From: Campylobacteraceae bacterium
GTDB taxonomy: Bacteria; Campylobacterota; Campylobacteria; Campylobacterales; Arcobacteraceae
DNA: 64,000 nucleotides
NCBI GenBank assembly: GCA_013215945.1
Contig: JABSOM010000009.1
Location: forward strand, 62,001-126,000
Direction: 5' to 3'
A program made the translations under genes and the position numbers. Every line of letters begins with the position of its first letter. The first letter of the stretch is position 1. Under the pieces are notes generated by a model that did no database searches, had not been told where the DNA came from, and saw only the letters and a list, made by a program, of their open reading frames with translations. Below are positions 44,725 through 54,352 of this stretch, piece by piece.

Positions 44725-45621
44725 ATGTCACCTCAAAAAAAAGCAACAATAGTCTCAACTAGTGTTGCTTTATTATTGAGTATTATAAAACTTAGTATTG
44801 GCCTTGCATCTGGGTCACTTGCTATTTTAGCTTCTGCTATTGATTCTATTTTAGATATGTGTGTCTCACTTTTTAATCTTTTTGCTATTTCAAATTCTGA
44901 AAAACCTGCAGATAAATTTTTCAATTATGGGCGAGGTAAAATCGAAGCTTTGGCTTCTTTATTAGAAGGCCTTGTTATTACTTTTTCTGGTTTTTATTTA
45001 CTTTACCAAGCTTATATAAAATACCATTTGCAAGAAAAAGCATCTTATATCACAGAATCTTTTATTTTAATGTTTGTATCCCTTTTTATTACCATTTTTC
45101 TAGTATTGTATTTAAATAAAGTTGCAAAAAGTACAAACTCAATGGTAATAAAAGCAGATGCTTTACATTATAAAACAGATGTATATACAAATGTAGCTGT
45201 TTTATTTTCTTTATTTGTTGTGCAATTAACGGGTTATGAAATTGCTGATATTGTAATAGGTTCTGCTATTGCTTTGTTTATTATTTATTCTTCCTATGAT
45301 TTAATACAAGAAGGTTTTTTTGTTTTATTAGATAAATCAATTAATAATACAGATGTTAGTAAAATCGAAAACATAATAAAAAATGAAAAAGAAATTACTG
45401 ATTTCCATTTATTAAAAACAAGAGAAGCCGCTAATCAAATCTTTGTAGATGTTCATTTGGTTCTTAATTCGCAAATCACCTTATTAAATGCGCATAGAGT
45501 AAGTGATAGAATAGAAGCTTCTATTGTAAAAATTGATGCAAAAAAAACATGGATTATTAATATTCACTTAGACCCCTATGATGATTCAGCACGTGATAAA
45601 GAAGTTTTACTTCATTCTTAA
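44725..45621 (+). CDS. Cation diffusion facilitator metal exporter
   Basis: A 298-residue CDF (FieF-like) membrane protein with six helices and a cytosolic C-terminal domain. Metal-site pieces are ASAIDSILDMCVSLFNLFAI in TM2 (D-x3-D) and ADALHYKTDVYTN in TM5 (H-x3-D), as in FieF, which favours Zn2+ or Fe2+ over Mn2+. The C-terminal DFHLLKTREAANQIFVDVHLVLN domain has the expected ferredoxin-like pattern. Exchanges metal for protons. It starts three bases after aspC and likely shares its transcript, though the functional link is not clear. Confidence 0.94.
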   Translation: MSPQKKATIVSTSVALLLSIIKLSIGLASGSLAILASAIDSILDMCVSLFNLFAISNSEKPADKFFNYGRGKIEALASLLEGLVITFSGFYLLYQAYIKYHLQEKASYITESFILMFVSLFITIFLVLYLNKVAKSTNSMVIKADALHYKTDVYTNVAVLFSLFVVQLTGYEIADIVIGSAIALFIIYSSYDLIQEGFFVLLDKSINNTDVSKIENIIKNEKEITDFHLLKTREAANQIFVDVHLVLNSQITLLNAHRVSDRIEASIVKIDAKKTWIINIHLDPYDDSARDKEVLLHS

Positions 45622-45754
45622 ATCTTTATATTTTTTTATAAAATCTAAGTCAATATTTTCATATTTTTCTTCCTTCTTTTATTCGATTTTTAATGCGTTT
45701 TTTGCTATTATGTTTTTAAAATAAATTACCTCTCTACTTTAGGAACATAACTAC

Positions 45755-47707
45755 ATGGCAATGATTGACCTACAAAATATTCATAAACAATATGGAACAA
45801 AAATAATTTTAAAAGAAGCGAACTTTTCTTTACTTGAAGGGCAAAGAGTTGCCCTCTTAGGCCAAAATGGACAAGGAAAGTCTACTTTAATGAAAATTAT
45901 AACGGGTGAAGTTGAAATTGACTCAGGCATAAAATCCATTGATAAAAAACTAAGAATTGAAATGCTCGCACAACAGCCAAAATTTGCTGCAAACTTATCT
46001 GTAAGAGATGCGATTGAAGAACAACTCGTTGAGATTAAACAAACACGTGATGAATATGAAAAAATCACAGAATTACTTAATGAAGATTATGAAAATATGA
46101 GTTTAATTGAAAGACAAAGTGAACTTGCAAGTTATCTTGATTATCATGATGCCTGGGATATTGATACTATGATTGAGAAAGTATTAGTAGAGTTTCAATT
46201 AAAACCTTATGAAAATAAAGATGTAAACATTTTAAGTGGGGGTGAGCAAAGAAGAGTCTCTTTGGCTGGATTATTACTTAAAAAACCAGACGTTTTACTT
46301 TTAGATGAGCCTACGAATCATTTGGATGTATATATGGTTGAATTTTTAGAACAACTCATTATAAAAGCTAAATTCACTTTATTATTTATCTCTCATGATA
46401 GATATTTTATTGATAATATTGCTACTTCTGTTATTGAAATTGATGATGGAGTTTTACGAAAATTCCAAGGTGGATATACCAGTTATTTAGAAGAAAAACA
46501 ACAACTTCTTTCAAATATGCAAAAAGACCATCATAATATGATTCGTTTGTTTAAACGTGAAGCGCACTGGATGCAAAGAGGCGTTACGGCTAGAAGAAAA
46601 AGAAATGTTTTAAGAAAAGACAATTATTTAGAATTAAAGAAAAAAGTAAAATCCAATCCTTCTTATATACGAAAAATGACTATTGATTTACAAAGAGAAC
46701 AAAAATCTTTTAATTCAGAAGATATAAGAACAGTAAACAGAAAAAAAATGTTATTTGAATTAGATGATATAGGGATAAGCTTAGGTAAAAAACTTTTAAT
46801 CAAAGATTTTACTACTCGAATATTACAAAAAGACACTATTGCTATTGTCGGACCAAATGGGACAGGAAAATCAACTTTATTGAAAATATTTATGGAAAAA
46901 CTTCTTGTTGATGAAGGAAAATTTAAAAAAGGTGATTTTAAAGTAGGATACTTTGATCAACACAGAGATATGCTTAGTGATGATCAAACTATAATGGATT
47001 TATTCTGTCCTTTTGGTGGGGATAGAGTTGAGTTAAGTGATGGAAGAAGCCAACATGTTTATGGTTATTTAAAAAACTTTTTATTTCCAAGAGAATATTT
47101 GGAGAAAAAGATTGGTTTATTAAGTGGGGGTGAGAAAAACAGAGTAGCGCTTGCTTGGTTATTTACGCAAAAAATTGATTGTTTGGTTTTAGATGAACCA
47201 ACAAATGATTTAGATATTCCTACTATTAATATTTTAGAAGAGTATTTAGATTCTTTTCAAGGTGCAGTCATTTTTGTATCTCATGACAGATATTTTGTAG
47301 ATAAACTTGCCAAAAAACTTTTTGTTTTTAAAGGATACAATGGCGAAATTATGGAAAGTCTACAACCTTACAGTGAATATTTAGAAATAGAGAAAGAACT
47401 AAAAGACTTAGCCATAATGGAAAAAGAACTGGTAATTGAAGAAAAAATTGTTGTTCAAAAAAAACAAAACACGCAAAAAAAATTCTCGTATAATGAACAA
47501 CGTGCTTATGATAACTTACCAAAAGAAATAGAGAGTTTGGAAAAAGAGATAGAGCTTCTTAATAAATGTTTATTAGACGCTTCTTGTTACGAAGAAAAAG
47601 GTTTAATAGCAGTATCTAACGAACTTCAAGAAACAGAAGAAATTTATGAAAAAAAAGTAGAACAATTTTTAGAACTTGAAGAGTTATATGAATGCTTTAA
47701 CGCATAA
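45755..47707 (+). CDS. ABC-F family ATPase (Uup/EttA-like)
   Basis: A soluble protein with two ABC domains and no membrane part (650 aa). First: ALLGQNGQGKSTLMK, LSGGEQRRVSLAGLL, DVLLLDEPTNHLDV. Second: AIVGPNGTGKSTLLK, LSGGEKNRVALAWL, DCLVLDEPTNDLDI. The linker (~residues 250-310) is long and basic (FKREAHWMQRGVTARRKRNVLRK), as in ABC-F proteins that touch ribosomal RNA. The C-terminus (~550-640) is a coiled coil reminiscent of Uup. Both catalytic glutamates are present. It probably assists translation, but its exact subtype is not certain. Confidence 0.92.
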   Translation: MAMIDLQNIHKQYGTKIILKEANFSLLEGQRVALLGQNGQGKSTLMKIITGEVEIDSGIKSIDKKLRIEMLAQQPKFAANLSVRDAIEEQLVEIKQTRDEYEKITELLNEDYENMSLIERQSELASYLDYHDAWDIDTMIEKVLVEFQLKPYENKDVNILSGGEQRRVSLAGLLLKKPDVLLLDEPTNHLDVYMVEFLEQLIIKAKFTLLFISHDRYFIDNIATSVIEIDDGVLRKFQGGYTSYLEEKQQLLSNMQKDHHNMIRLFKREAHWMQRGVTARRKRNVLRKDNYLELKKKVKSNPSYIRKMTIDLQREQKSFNSEDIRTVNRKKMLFELDDIGISLGKKLLIKDFTTRILQKDTIAIVGPNGTGKSTLLKIFMEKLLVDEGKFKKGDFKVGYFDQHRDMLSDDQTIMDLFCPFGGDRVELSDGRSQHVYGYLKNFLFPREYLEKKIGLLSGGEKNRVALAWLFTQKIDCLVLDEPTNDLDIPTINILEEYLDSFQGAVIFVSHDRYFVDKLAKKLFVFKGYNGEIMESLQPYSEYLEIEKELKDLAIMEKELVIEEKIVVQKKQNTQKKFSYNEQRAYDNLPKEIESLEKEIELLNKCLLDASCYEEKGLIAVSNELQETEEIYEKKVEQFLELEELYECFNA

Positions 47708-47779
47708 TTTGTTATACTAAAATAACTTAAATACACACTAGTTACAATAAAATAATTTAAATACTATTGAAGGAATACA

Positions 47780-48223
47780 ATGACATTAAAAGAACAATTA
47801 AAATCAGATTTAAAAGATGCAATGAGAGCAAAAGAATTAGTAAAAAGAGATTCAATCAGAACTATCAATACAATGATTAAACAAATAGAAGTAGATGAGA
47901 GAATTGAACTTGATGATGCAGCAATTATCAAACTTGTTCAAAAAGGAATCAAACAAAGAGAAGAAGCTATTACCCAATATACCCTGGCAAAACGATCAGA
48001 CTTAATTGCTGTTGAACAAGAACAAATTGATATATTTAGACTATACTTACCACAACAAGCAAGCAATGAAGAACTTGAAAATGGAATGAAAGAAATTATT
48101 CTTAAACTCAAAGCTACAAGCTTAAAAGACATGGGAAAAGTAATGGGAGCTGCTAGTAAAAAATTTGCTGGAACTGCAGATGGAAAAAGAATCAATGAAA
48201 TGGTAAAAAAACTACTTTCTTAA
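47780..48223 (+). CDS. GatB/YqeY domain-containing protein
   Basis: A 147-residue helical protein matching YqeY: MTLKEQLKSDLKDAMRAKELVKRDSIRTINTMIKQIE at the N-terminus, IKQREEAITQYTLAKRSDLIAVEQEQIDIFRLYLPQQ in the middle and KDMGKVMGAASKKFAGTADGKRINEMVKKLLS at the C-terminus. YqeY shares the tail domain of GatB, which binds tRNA in amidotransferase complexes; the role of the stand-alone protein is not established. It follows the ABC-F gene and precedes a GGDEF gene on the same strand with short gaps. An AAGGAA site precedes the ATG. Confidence 0.94.
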   Translation: MTLKEQLKSDLKDAMRAKELVKRDSIRTINTMIKQIEVDERIELDDAAIIKLVQKGIKQREEAITQYTLAKRSDLIAVEQEQIDIFRLYLPQQASNEELENGMKEIILKLKATSLKDMGKVMGAASKKFAGTADGKRINEMVKKLLS

Positions 48224-48256
48224 TATTATAACTTAGAGAATATAGAAGGATAAAGA

Positions 48257-49513
48257 ATGCAAGATATAAACCCCATTGTAAAAGATACCTTGATTGGTTT
48301 ACGTACAAAAGGCAAAGCAGCAACACCTAATAATTATCATAAAGAATTTTGTATCGTTTCAAAAAAATATAAATTTTCGGCTAAAGAATGTTCTGAATTT
48401 AAAAAGTTAGTTGATCGATTAAGTGAAGCAGAACGAAATGAAATTAAAAACAGAAACATTGAAACAATAGAAGATTTAATTCCTTTATTATTAAATAGAA
48501 TATCAAGAAAAAATATGTCTAATCTTAGCTCCATAATGAGCACTGCATTAACCCCTTCAATTTCTTTAGAATTAAATGACTCTTTATCCAAGTTTTCTTT
48601 AAAAATCGGAAATGAACCCGCATTAATTTTTGAAGACGATATTCAAAAAGAAATGCAAGATTTTATTAATCAACGATATGAAGCAGATAAAAAAATAGTT
48701 AAACAAAAAACAGAAGACATTGCTAAACTGGTTACATTAATGGGGAAATATTTAAATGATGCAATTTCCAGTTCTAATAATTCAACATCATCTGTATCCA
48801 ATATTAAGGGAAAATTGCAATCCATTAACATGAGTACAAATAATTTAAGTGAATTATCTAAATTACAATCAAAGTTAATTGATGCGGCAAGTTCTATTGA
48901 AGATGAAATGATGAAAGTAGGGAAAAACTTTACTTCAGGAAAAAGTCAAATCAATGCTTTAGAACAAGAGATTAGTGAGTTAAAACACGAATTAGATGAT
49001 GTAAAAAAAGAAAGTAAATATGATCATTTAACCAAGTTGTTAACGCGAAAAGCTTATGAAGTAGAAGTTAAGAATTTTGAAAGTAACTACGATAGAAATT
49101 CTGTTTTTTATGCTCTTGTATTTTTAGACATTGATCATTTTAAAAAGATAAATGATACTTACGGACATGATGCTGGAGATGTAGTTTTATCCACTTTCGC
49201 AAGAATTTTACATAAACAAACAAGAAAAATTGATATCATTGGAAGATATGGTGGAGAAGAATTTGTTTGTATTGTTCATTACAATAGTAAAGATGATTTA
49301 CTGCACTATTTACAAAGAATAAAACGTATTGTTCATGAAAATGATTTTATTTATAAAGAAGATGCTATTAATATTAGATTCTCAGCAGGAGTAGTATTAA
49401 GACATGATCATGAATCCTATGAAGAAGCTATCCAAAAAGCCGATGTATTATTATACGAAGCAAAAACACAAGGAAGAGACAAAATTATCTTAGAAGATGG
49501 CACTGTTATATAA
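48257..49513 (+). CDS. Cytosolic diguanylate cyclase (GGDEF) with novel N-terminal region
   Basis: 418 residues without membrane segments. The N-terminal ~240 residues are helical with Ser/Asn-rich coil (NNSTSSVSNIKGKLQ) and a coiled coil (LEQEISELKHELDDVKKES) leading to the GGDEF domain. The domain shows YDHLTKLLTRKAYEVE, FLDIDHFKKINDTYGHDAGD, and the active loop GRYGGEEF. A complete product-inhibition I-site RKID lies five residues before GGEEF, so feedback inhibition by c-di-GMP is expected. This differs from the other cyclase in the window. It is the last gene of a group beginning with the ABC-F gene, ended by a strong terminator. Confidence 0.92.
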   Translation: MQDINPIVKDTLIGLRTKGKAATPNNYHKEFCIVSKKYKFSAKECSEFKKLVDRLSEAERNEIKNRNIETIEDLIPLLLNRISRKNMSNLSSIMSTALTPSISLELNDSLSKFSLKIGNEPALIFEDDIQKEMQDFINQRYEADKKIVKQKTEDIAKLVTLMGKYLNDAISSSNNSTSSVSNIKGKLQSINMSTNNLSELSKLQSKLIDAASSIEDEMMKVGKNFTSGKSQINALEQEISELKHELDDVKKESKYDHLTKLLTRKAYEVEVKNFESNYDRNSVFYALVFLDIDHFKKINDTYGHDAGDVVLSTFARILHKQTRKIDIIGRYGGEEFVCIVHYNSKDDLLHYLQRIKRIVHENDFIYKEDAINIRFSAGVVLRHDHESYEEAIQKADVLLYEAKTQGRDKIILEDGTVI

Positions 49514-49540
49514 TAAATAAGAGACTTTCTCTTATTTATT
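49512..49540. terminator. Shared strong terminator between GGDEF and MCP genes
   Basis: AATAAATAAGAGA (49512-49524) pairs over 13 bp with TCTCTTATTTATT (49528-49540) around a CTT loop, with a T-rich tail on one side and A tract on the other. It lies between convergent stop codons and overlaps the last base of the MCP gene, so it can terminate both. Confidence 0.8.
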
Positions 49541-50793
49541 TAGATAAAAATTTTTTCTTTCCCTTCAAACTGTACTTCTCCCATATTAAAAACTGTTTCT
49601 TTTGCTAAACTTAAACTTTTTAACGATATATCATTTACACTCTGAGCTACTTTTTGATTTTTTTGAGTCAATAAATCTATTTGAGAAACAGCATTATTAA
49701 TTTGTGTAATTCCTATTTCTTGTTGTTGGGACGCTGTTTCAACTTGTTTAATTAAACGCAAGGTTTCATCTATATTTTCATTAAGTACTTCATACTCATT
49801 TACTAAATTTTGTGAAGTATTTTTACCCTCAATTGTTTTCGCAGTAAGATTATTCATTAAATTATCAATAATTTTTGCAGCTTCTGCTGATTTATTAGCC
49901 AGGCTTCTAACTTCTTGGGCAACAACAGCAAAACCTTTACCAGCTTCTCCTGCTGTTGCTGCTTCTACTGCTGCATTAAGCGAAAGGATATTGGTTTGAA
50001 AAGCAATTTGAGCAATAATAGAAATTGCTTCAGAAGCTTCTTTTGTTGCAATGCTAATCTCATCCATTGAAGTAAGAGTTTGAGAAACCAAGTTAATTCC
50101 CAAAGAAGAAGATTCTTGAACTTTTTGTCCAATTAATGCCATTTCTTTCGTTGTTTGTCTGTTTTGAGAGATATTTGCAGCAATCTCTTCAATAGAAGCC
50201 GATGTTTCTTCAATTGTTTTCGCCTGTTCCATAGCAGAAAGAGATAATTCACTTGATTCTTTAGACAAAACTTCAGAATCATTTTGTGCTCTAAGTGCAT
50301 CCTTATAGTTATCTTTTAACATTAACGTTACTTTTGTTCGCAAGGAGTTAACTCCCACTAATAAATCGTAAAGTTTTCCACCTCGGAAAAGGTCTTCTTT
50401 AACATTATTCATATAATTTTGGTTTTCATATTCATGTAATCGTTCACATACTTCACCAACAGCATTATCAATTTTTGAAGACATTTTATTTAGAGTTTTA
50501 GAAATGTAATTGATTTTTGCATCACTTGAAATACTAGAAATTCTATCATCTGTAAAACCATCTGAAACTTTTTCACAAGCAATCATAATTTCACCATATA
50601 CTTGTAAGTCTGATTTTTTTTGATTTAGATATAAAGAAGCAATCTTTGCTATTTTTTCTTCTATAACTTGTAGATTTTTATTCTTTACATCATTTTTTAT
50701 GTTTATACTATTTGTCTCATTTTTCATATACAATTCTAATTTATCTAAAAATTCAAGTATATTCTTTATTTCTTTTTTATTTGAAAAAAACAT
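49540..50793 (-). CDS. Soluble methyl-accepting chemotaxis-type signalling protein
   Basis: A 417-residue MCP without any membrane segment. The N-terminal ~170 residues are helical and degenerate; residues ~185-400 form the signalling coiled coil with the highly conserved hairpin tip [37 protein letters not shown], which contacts CheA and CheW. There is no C-terminal receptor pentapeptide. It begins eight bases after the PAS gene with an AAGG site overlapping that gene's end. Together they mimic a split Aer/CetA-CetB energy-taxis receptor, in which the PAS protein senses redox and the MCP signals to the chemotaxis array. Confidence 0.92.
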   Translation of the reverse strand: MFFSNKKEIKNILEFLDKLELYMKNETNSINIKNDVKNKNLQVIEEKIAKIASLYLNQKKSDLQVYGEIMIACEKVSDGFTDDRISSISSDAKINYISKTLNKMSSKIDNAVGEVCERLHEYENQNYMNNVKEDLFRGGKLYDLLVGVNSLRTKVTLMLKDNYKDALRAQNDSEVLSKESSELSLSAMEQAKTIEETSASIEEIAANISQNRQTTKEMALIGQKVQESSSLGINLVSQTLTSMDEISIATKEASEAISIIAQIAFQTNILSLNAAVEAATAGEAGKGFAVVAQEVRSLANKSAEAAKIIDNLMNNLTAKTIEGKNTSQNLVNEYEVLNENIDETLRLIKQVETASQQQEIGITQINNAVSQIDLLTQKNQKVAQSVNDISLKSLSLAKETVFNMGEVQFEGKEKIFI

Positions 50794-50801
50794 GATAATC
50801 C

Positions 50802-51185
50802 TTAATTTAATGTTTTATATAATGCAATAGCATTGTTTATTTCTTCAGCTGTAGGTTTTACACGTACAGAAAGTAATCTGTTTTCACCATTGTCTTTTCT
50901 AACACAATATGCGGTTGCATTTACCCAATAATAATTGCCCTCTTTGGTACTATTTTTAACAATACCGTTCCAAACTTTTTTTGCTTTCATATGCTCCCAT
51001 AAATCTTTAAATGCAGCTTTTGGCATATCTTTATGTCTAACAATATTATGCGCTTGGCCAATAAGTTCATCTTTTGAATAACCAGCAATTGTACAAAAGT
51101 CATCATTTGCATATAGAATAATACCTTTTTCATCTGTTTCAGAGACAATCATAGTATCTTTATTTAATTGTATTTCTTGATTCAA
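50802..51185 (-). CDS. Aer-type PAS domain protein
   Basis: A 127-residue single PAS domain. It has the Aer/CetB signature: [68 protein letters not shown], including NIVRHPDMP-like loop and the KN..K.G..YW strand that in Aer binds FAD. It likely senses redox state in the cytosol and passes it to the adjacent MCP. Start is ATG at 51185; a 23-bp palindrome lies 25 bases upstream. First gene of a two-gene unit. Confidence 0.92.
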   Translation of the reverse strand: MNQEIQLNKDTMIVSETDEKGIILYANDDFCTIAGYSKDELIGQAHNIVRHKDMPKAAFKDLWEHMKAKKVWNGIVKNSTKEGNYYWVNATAYCVRKDNGENRLLSVRVKPTAEEINNAIALYKTLN

Positions 51186-51500
51186 GTTAAACCTTTATTT
51201 ATAAAAATTATTTAATGATTATATCATTAAATTCTTAACATAATATGGATATTAAGTTATTTATAATAATGTATTTTATTATGAAAAAATAACTATTTAG
51301 TTTAAGTTTAGAATAATACTTGCAGACAAGTCCCTTTATATCCATAATAAGATCTGACTTTGACATACATTTAATAATTATCCTTACTATTATGTCAATA
51401 ATAATTTTTTTAAGATTAAAAATTAAACATAATCTCTAGTATTATTTAATTCTAATGTTGTTTGACTAAACTTATTATATAAAGTAAAAAAGGATTAATT
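51186..51500. other. Divergent intergenic region (315 bp)
   Basis: No gene seen. It holds promoters for the PAS/MCP pair and the small ORF at 51501, a 23-bp palindrome at 51210-51232 and a weaker inverted pair (TATGGATAT near 51246 and ATATCCATA near 51338). Very AT-rich with several T tracts. Confidence 0.4.
51210..51232. promoter_or_regulatory. Perfect 23-bp palindrome upstream of the PAS/MCP pair
   Basis: ATTTAATGAT and ATCATTAAAT are perfect 10-base arms separated by TAT. It begins 25 bases upstream of the PAS start codon. It may be an operator or a structured leader; AT-rich composition raises the chance match likelihood, but ten-base perfect arms are unusual. Confidence 0.5.
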
Positions 51501-51869
51501 ATGAATACAAATCAAACTATTAATTATCACAACTGCGAAGATTTACTTAAAAATGATTTTTTTACTTCAGAATACTTTACGAAAATAAATGAAAATAGAA
51601 ATGTTCATATTCAAGAAGAATGCTTTTTAAAATTTTTTGGAAAAGAACATGATATAAAAATAAATACTTCTTTTTTAACAAATTGTGATTTATCAATGCT
51701 CAAAGACTTGCGAAAAATTGTACTGATATTTCAAGGAAATAAAGAAGAACAATTTCAACTTTCTTATGATTTAATACATGATATTCAAGAATATGGGAAT
51801 GAAGATTTGGATTTACTATTAGGGTATCATAATTCCAAAGATCCCTTAGTAACGATGATTTATGTTTAA
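51501..51869 (+). CDS. Hypothetical protein (122 aa)
   Basis: A small soluble protein with no signal peptide or membrane helix. It is rich in Asn, Asp and Leu, with a C-terminal pattern LSYDLIHDIQEYGNEDLDLLLGYHNSKDPLVTMIYV. I recognise no family. An AAAAGGA site nine bases before the ATG supports translation. The gene is monocistronic and convergent with metE, sharing a symmetrical hairpin. Function unknown. Confidence 0.6.
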   Translation: MNTNQTINYHNCEDLLKNDFFTSEYFTKINENRNVHIQEECFLKFFGKEHDIKINTSFLTNCDLSMLKDLRKIVLIFQGNKEEQFQLSYDLIHDIQEYGNEDLDLLLGYHNSKDPLVTMIYV

Positions 51870-51898
51870 ATAATGGATTAAGATTTTATTATTTAGAA

Positions 51899-51930
51899 GA
51901 TAAAGAATATGCTAGGCATATTCTTATTTC
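51899..51930. terminator. Bidirectional terminator between the 122-aa ORF and metE
   Basis: AAGAATATGC (51903-51912) pairs perfectly with GCATATTCTT (51916-51925) around TAG, followed by ATTTCTTTTT on the plus strand. It lies between convergent stop codons. Confidence 0.75.
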
Positions 51931-51933
51931 TTT

Positions 51934-54207
51934 TTAGGCACTTTCTTGGGCTCTTACTATTTGCACTGCTTGAACTAAGTTTTTTAAACTCTGTTTTACT
52001 TCTGGCCATTTTCTGGTTTTTAAGCCACAATCTGGGTTAATCCATAATTGTGTAACAGGAAGAACTTCTTTAAGTAAATTAATTTGTTTTACAATTTCTT
52101 CTACGCTTGGAACTCTTGGACTATGAATATCATACACACCAGGACCTACTTCTTGTTTATATCCTACTTCTTTAAAGATTTGCAAGAGTTTGTTTCCACT
52201 TCGTGAAGTTTCAATAGTAATAACATCTGCATCCATTTCTTCAATAGTAGTAATAATATCATTAAATTGACTGTAACACATATGTGTATGGATTTGAGTA
52301 TCTATTTGCGCTTTAGAAACAGCTAATTTAAAACTTTCAAGTGCCCACGACTCATATTTTTTTATGTTTTTGGCTCGTAAGGGATATCCTTCTTTAAAAG
52401 CAGCCTCATCTACTTGAATCATTTTAATTCCCGCTTTTTGTAAATCATCTACTTCATAACTTAAAGCCAAAGCAATTTGTTTTGATACTTCGCTTCTTGG
52501 AATATCATCTCTTACAAAAGACCAATTTAAAATAGTAACAGGTCCCGTTAACATTCCTTTTACAATTTTCTTTGTTTGTTTTTGTGCATACGTACTCCAA
52601 GATACAGTCATAGCAGAAGGACGTGAAACATCACCATAAATTAAAGGAGGTTTTACACATCTACTCCCATAAGATTGAACCCACGCATATTGAGAGAAAG
52701 CAAAACCATCTAATTGTTCCCCAAAATATTCAACCATATCATTTCTCTCAGGCTCTCCATGAACTAATATCTCTAAACCAACTTCTTCTTGAAAAGCGAT
52801 ACAATCTTTAATATATTGTTTCATATCATTTTCATATTCTTCTTTAGATATTTCTTTTCGTTTATACGCTAAACGGCTTGCTCTTACTTCAGGAGTTTGA
52901 GGAAAAGATCCAATAGTAGTAGTTGCTAAATCATTGTATTTAAAGAATGCTTTTTGTACTTTAATTCTTTCGTCATATGCCCCTACTCGCTCAAGTAAGG
53001 TTAAAGAATCCAATTCTTTTTGAATATCTTTATTGTTAATTTGTGAAGATTTTTTTCTGTTTTCGCTTATTGCTTTATTCTTAACAATTTCTTCTTGGTC
53101 TTTTTGATTTAAGCGTTTATTAAAACAAATAATAGAAAGTAATCTGATTTCATTTAATTTCTCCCTTGCGAAAGCCAAACATTCTTTAACTTCACTGTTC
53201 AATTTATCTTCTAAATCAAGTGTATAAGGTACGTGTAATAAAGAACAAGAAGTAGAAATAAGCAAATTTTCTTCTTTGATATACGTTTTTATTGTATTTA
53301 ATAATTTTACTTTTTCAGTAAAATCACTTTTAAATACATTTCTTCCATCAATTACTCCAGCAATTAGAACCTTATTAGAATCTTTTAACTCTTCTAAAAT
53401 TTCTAAGTTCGTAAGGCCATAAATGAAATCCAGCGACAAAGCCCAAATAGGAGTTGTTAATAAAATTTTACTGGCTTCATTTGAATGCTCAAAATATGTT
53501 GATACTACAATTTTTATATTTTTACTCACATTACTTAAAGTATCATAAATAGGTTTGATTAAAGACAAGACTTTTGAATCCAAATCTTTAACAAATAAAG
53601 GTTCATCAAATTGAATAACTATATTATCATCCAAGGTATCTAATTCTTTTAATAATTCTACATATAAGTCTAACACTTTATTTACATTTAAATAAACATC
53701 TTCATTGTCAACACTTTTACTAAGACCTAAATACGTGATAATCCCAGTTAGGTTAATTTTTGTTTTAATTCCTAAAGCTTTTGCTTCTTTAAATTCATCT
53801 ACCACTTTTTTACTGTTTAATTTAAAGTTTGTATCTTTACTTAATTCAGGAACGATATAGTGGTAGTTTGTATTAAACCATTTTGTCATTTCACAAGCTT
53901 GCGCTTCTTTAGTTCCACGTGCAAGTGCAAAATACAGTTCTTCGTTTTCTAAGTTTTCAAAACGTTTTGGTATTACATTTAATAAAATAGAAGTATCTAA
54001 AATATTATCGTATAAAGAAAAATCATTTGAAGGAATATAACAAATACCCGCTGCATTTTGTTCTTTCCAGTGTTTTTCTTTTAAAGAAGAAGCTACTTCT
54101 AAAACATCAGTGTAAGTGCTTTTATTTGCCCAGTATGATTCTAAGGCTCTTTTTAATTCTCTGTTTTCTCCAATTCTTGGAAAACCTATTAAGTAGTTTT
54201 TTGACAT
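51934..54207 (-). CDS. metE: Cobalamin-independent methionine synthase
   Basis: MetE (757 aa) transfers a methyl group from methyl-tetrahydrofolate polyglutamate to homocysteine. N-terminal GFPRIGENRELKRALESYW, TTTIGSFPQTPEVR at the start of the C-terminal half, and zinc ligands HTHMCYS and NPDCGLKTRKW are intact. The family's IQVDEAAFKEGYPL and DADVITIETSRSG blocks are present. No riboswitch was seen upstream; a -10 element TATACT lies 54268-54273. Independent of vitamin B12, so methionine can be made without cobalamin. Monocistronic. Confidence 0.97.
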   Translation of the reverse strand: MSKNYLIGFPRIGENRELKRALESYWANKSTYTDVLEVASSLKEKHWKEQNAAGICYIPSNDFSLYDNILDTSILLNVIPKRFENLENEELYFALARGTKEAQACEMTKWFNTNYHYIVPELSKDTNFKLNSKKVVDEFKEAKALGIKTKINLTGIITYLGLSKSVDNEDVYLNVNKVLDLYVELLKELDTLDDNIVIQFDEPLFVKDLDSKVLSLIKPIYDTLSNVSKNIKIVVSTYFEHSNEASKILLTTPIWALSLDFIYGLTNLEILEELKDSNKVLIAGVIDGRNVFKSDFTEKVKLLNTIKTYIKEENLLISTSCSLLHVPYTLDLEDKLNSEVKECLAFAREKLNEIRLLSIICFNKRLNQKDQEEIVKNKAISENRKKSSQINNKDIQKELDSLTLLERVGAYDERIKVQKAFFKYNDLATTTIGSFPQTPEVRASRLAYKRKEISKEEYENDMKQYIKDCIAFQEEVGLEILVHGEPERNDMVEYFGEQLDGFAFSQYAWVQSYGSRCVKPPLIYGDVSRPSAMTVSWSTYAQKQTKKIVKGMLTGPVTILNWSFVRDDIPRSEVSKQIALALSYEVDDLQKAGIKMIQVDEAAFKEGYPLRAKNIKKYESWALESFKLAVSKAQIDTQIHTHMCYSQFNDIITTIEEMDADVITIETSRSGNKLLQIFKEVGYKQEVGPGVYDIHSPRVPSVEEIVKQINLLKEVLPVTQLWINPDCGLKTRKWPEVKQSLKNLVQAVQIVRAQESA

Positions 54208-54267
54208 TATATATCCTTGTTTTTTACAATATTTTTTGATAAATAAATAAAAAGCATAAGGCGCTTA

Positions 54268-54273
54268 AGTATA
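54268..54273 (-). promoter_or_regulatory. Putative -10 element of metE
   Basis: Read on the minus strand, the sequence is TATACT, within GCTTAA-N12-TTAAGC (inverted repeat). It would start transcripts about 55 bases upstream of metE. This organism group rarely has strong -35 boxes, so only the -10 is used. Uncertain. Confidence 0.3.
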
Positions 54274-54352
54274 ATTCAAATTAAGCAATACAAAGTATGT
54301 GCGGAACTATTTTAAATGAACAGAATTATGCTTTAATATTATTTGATTTTTG

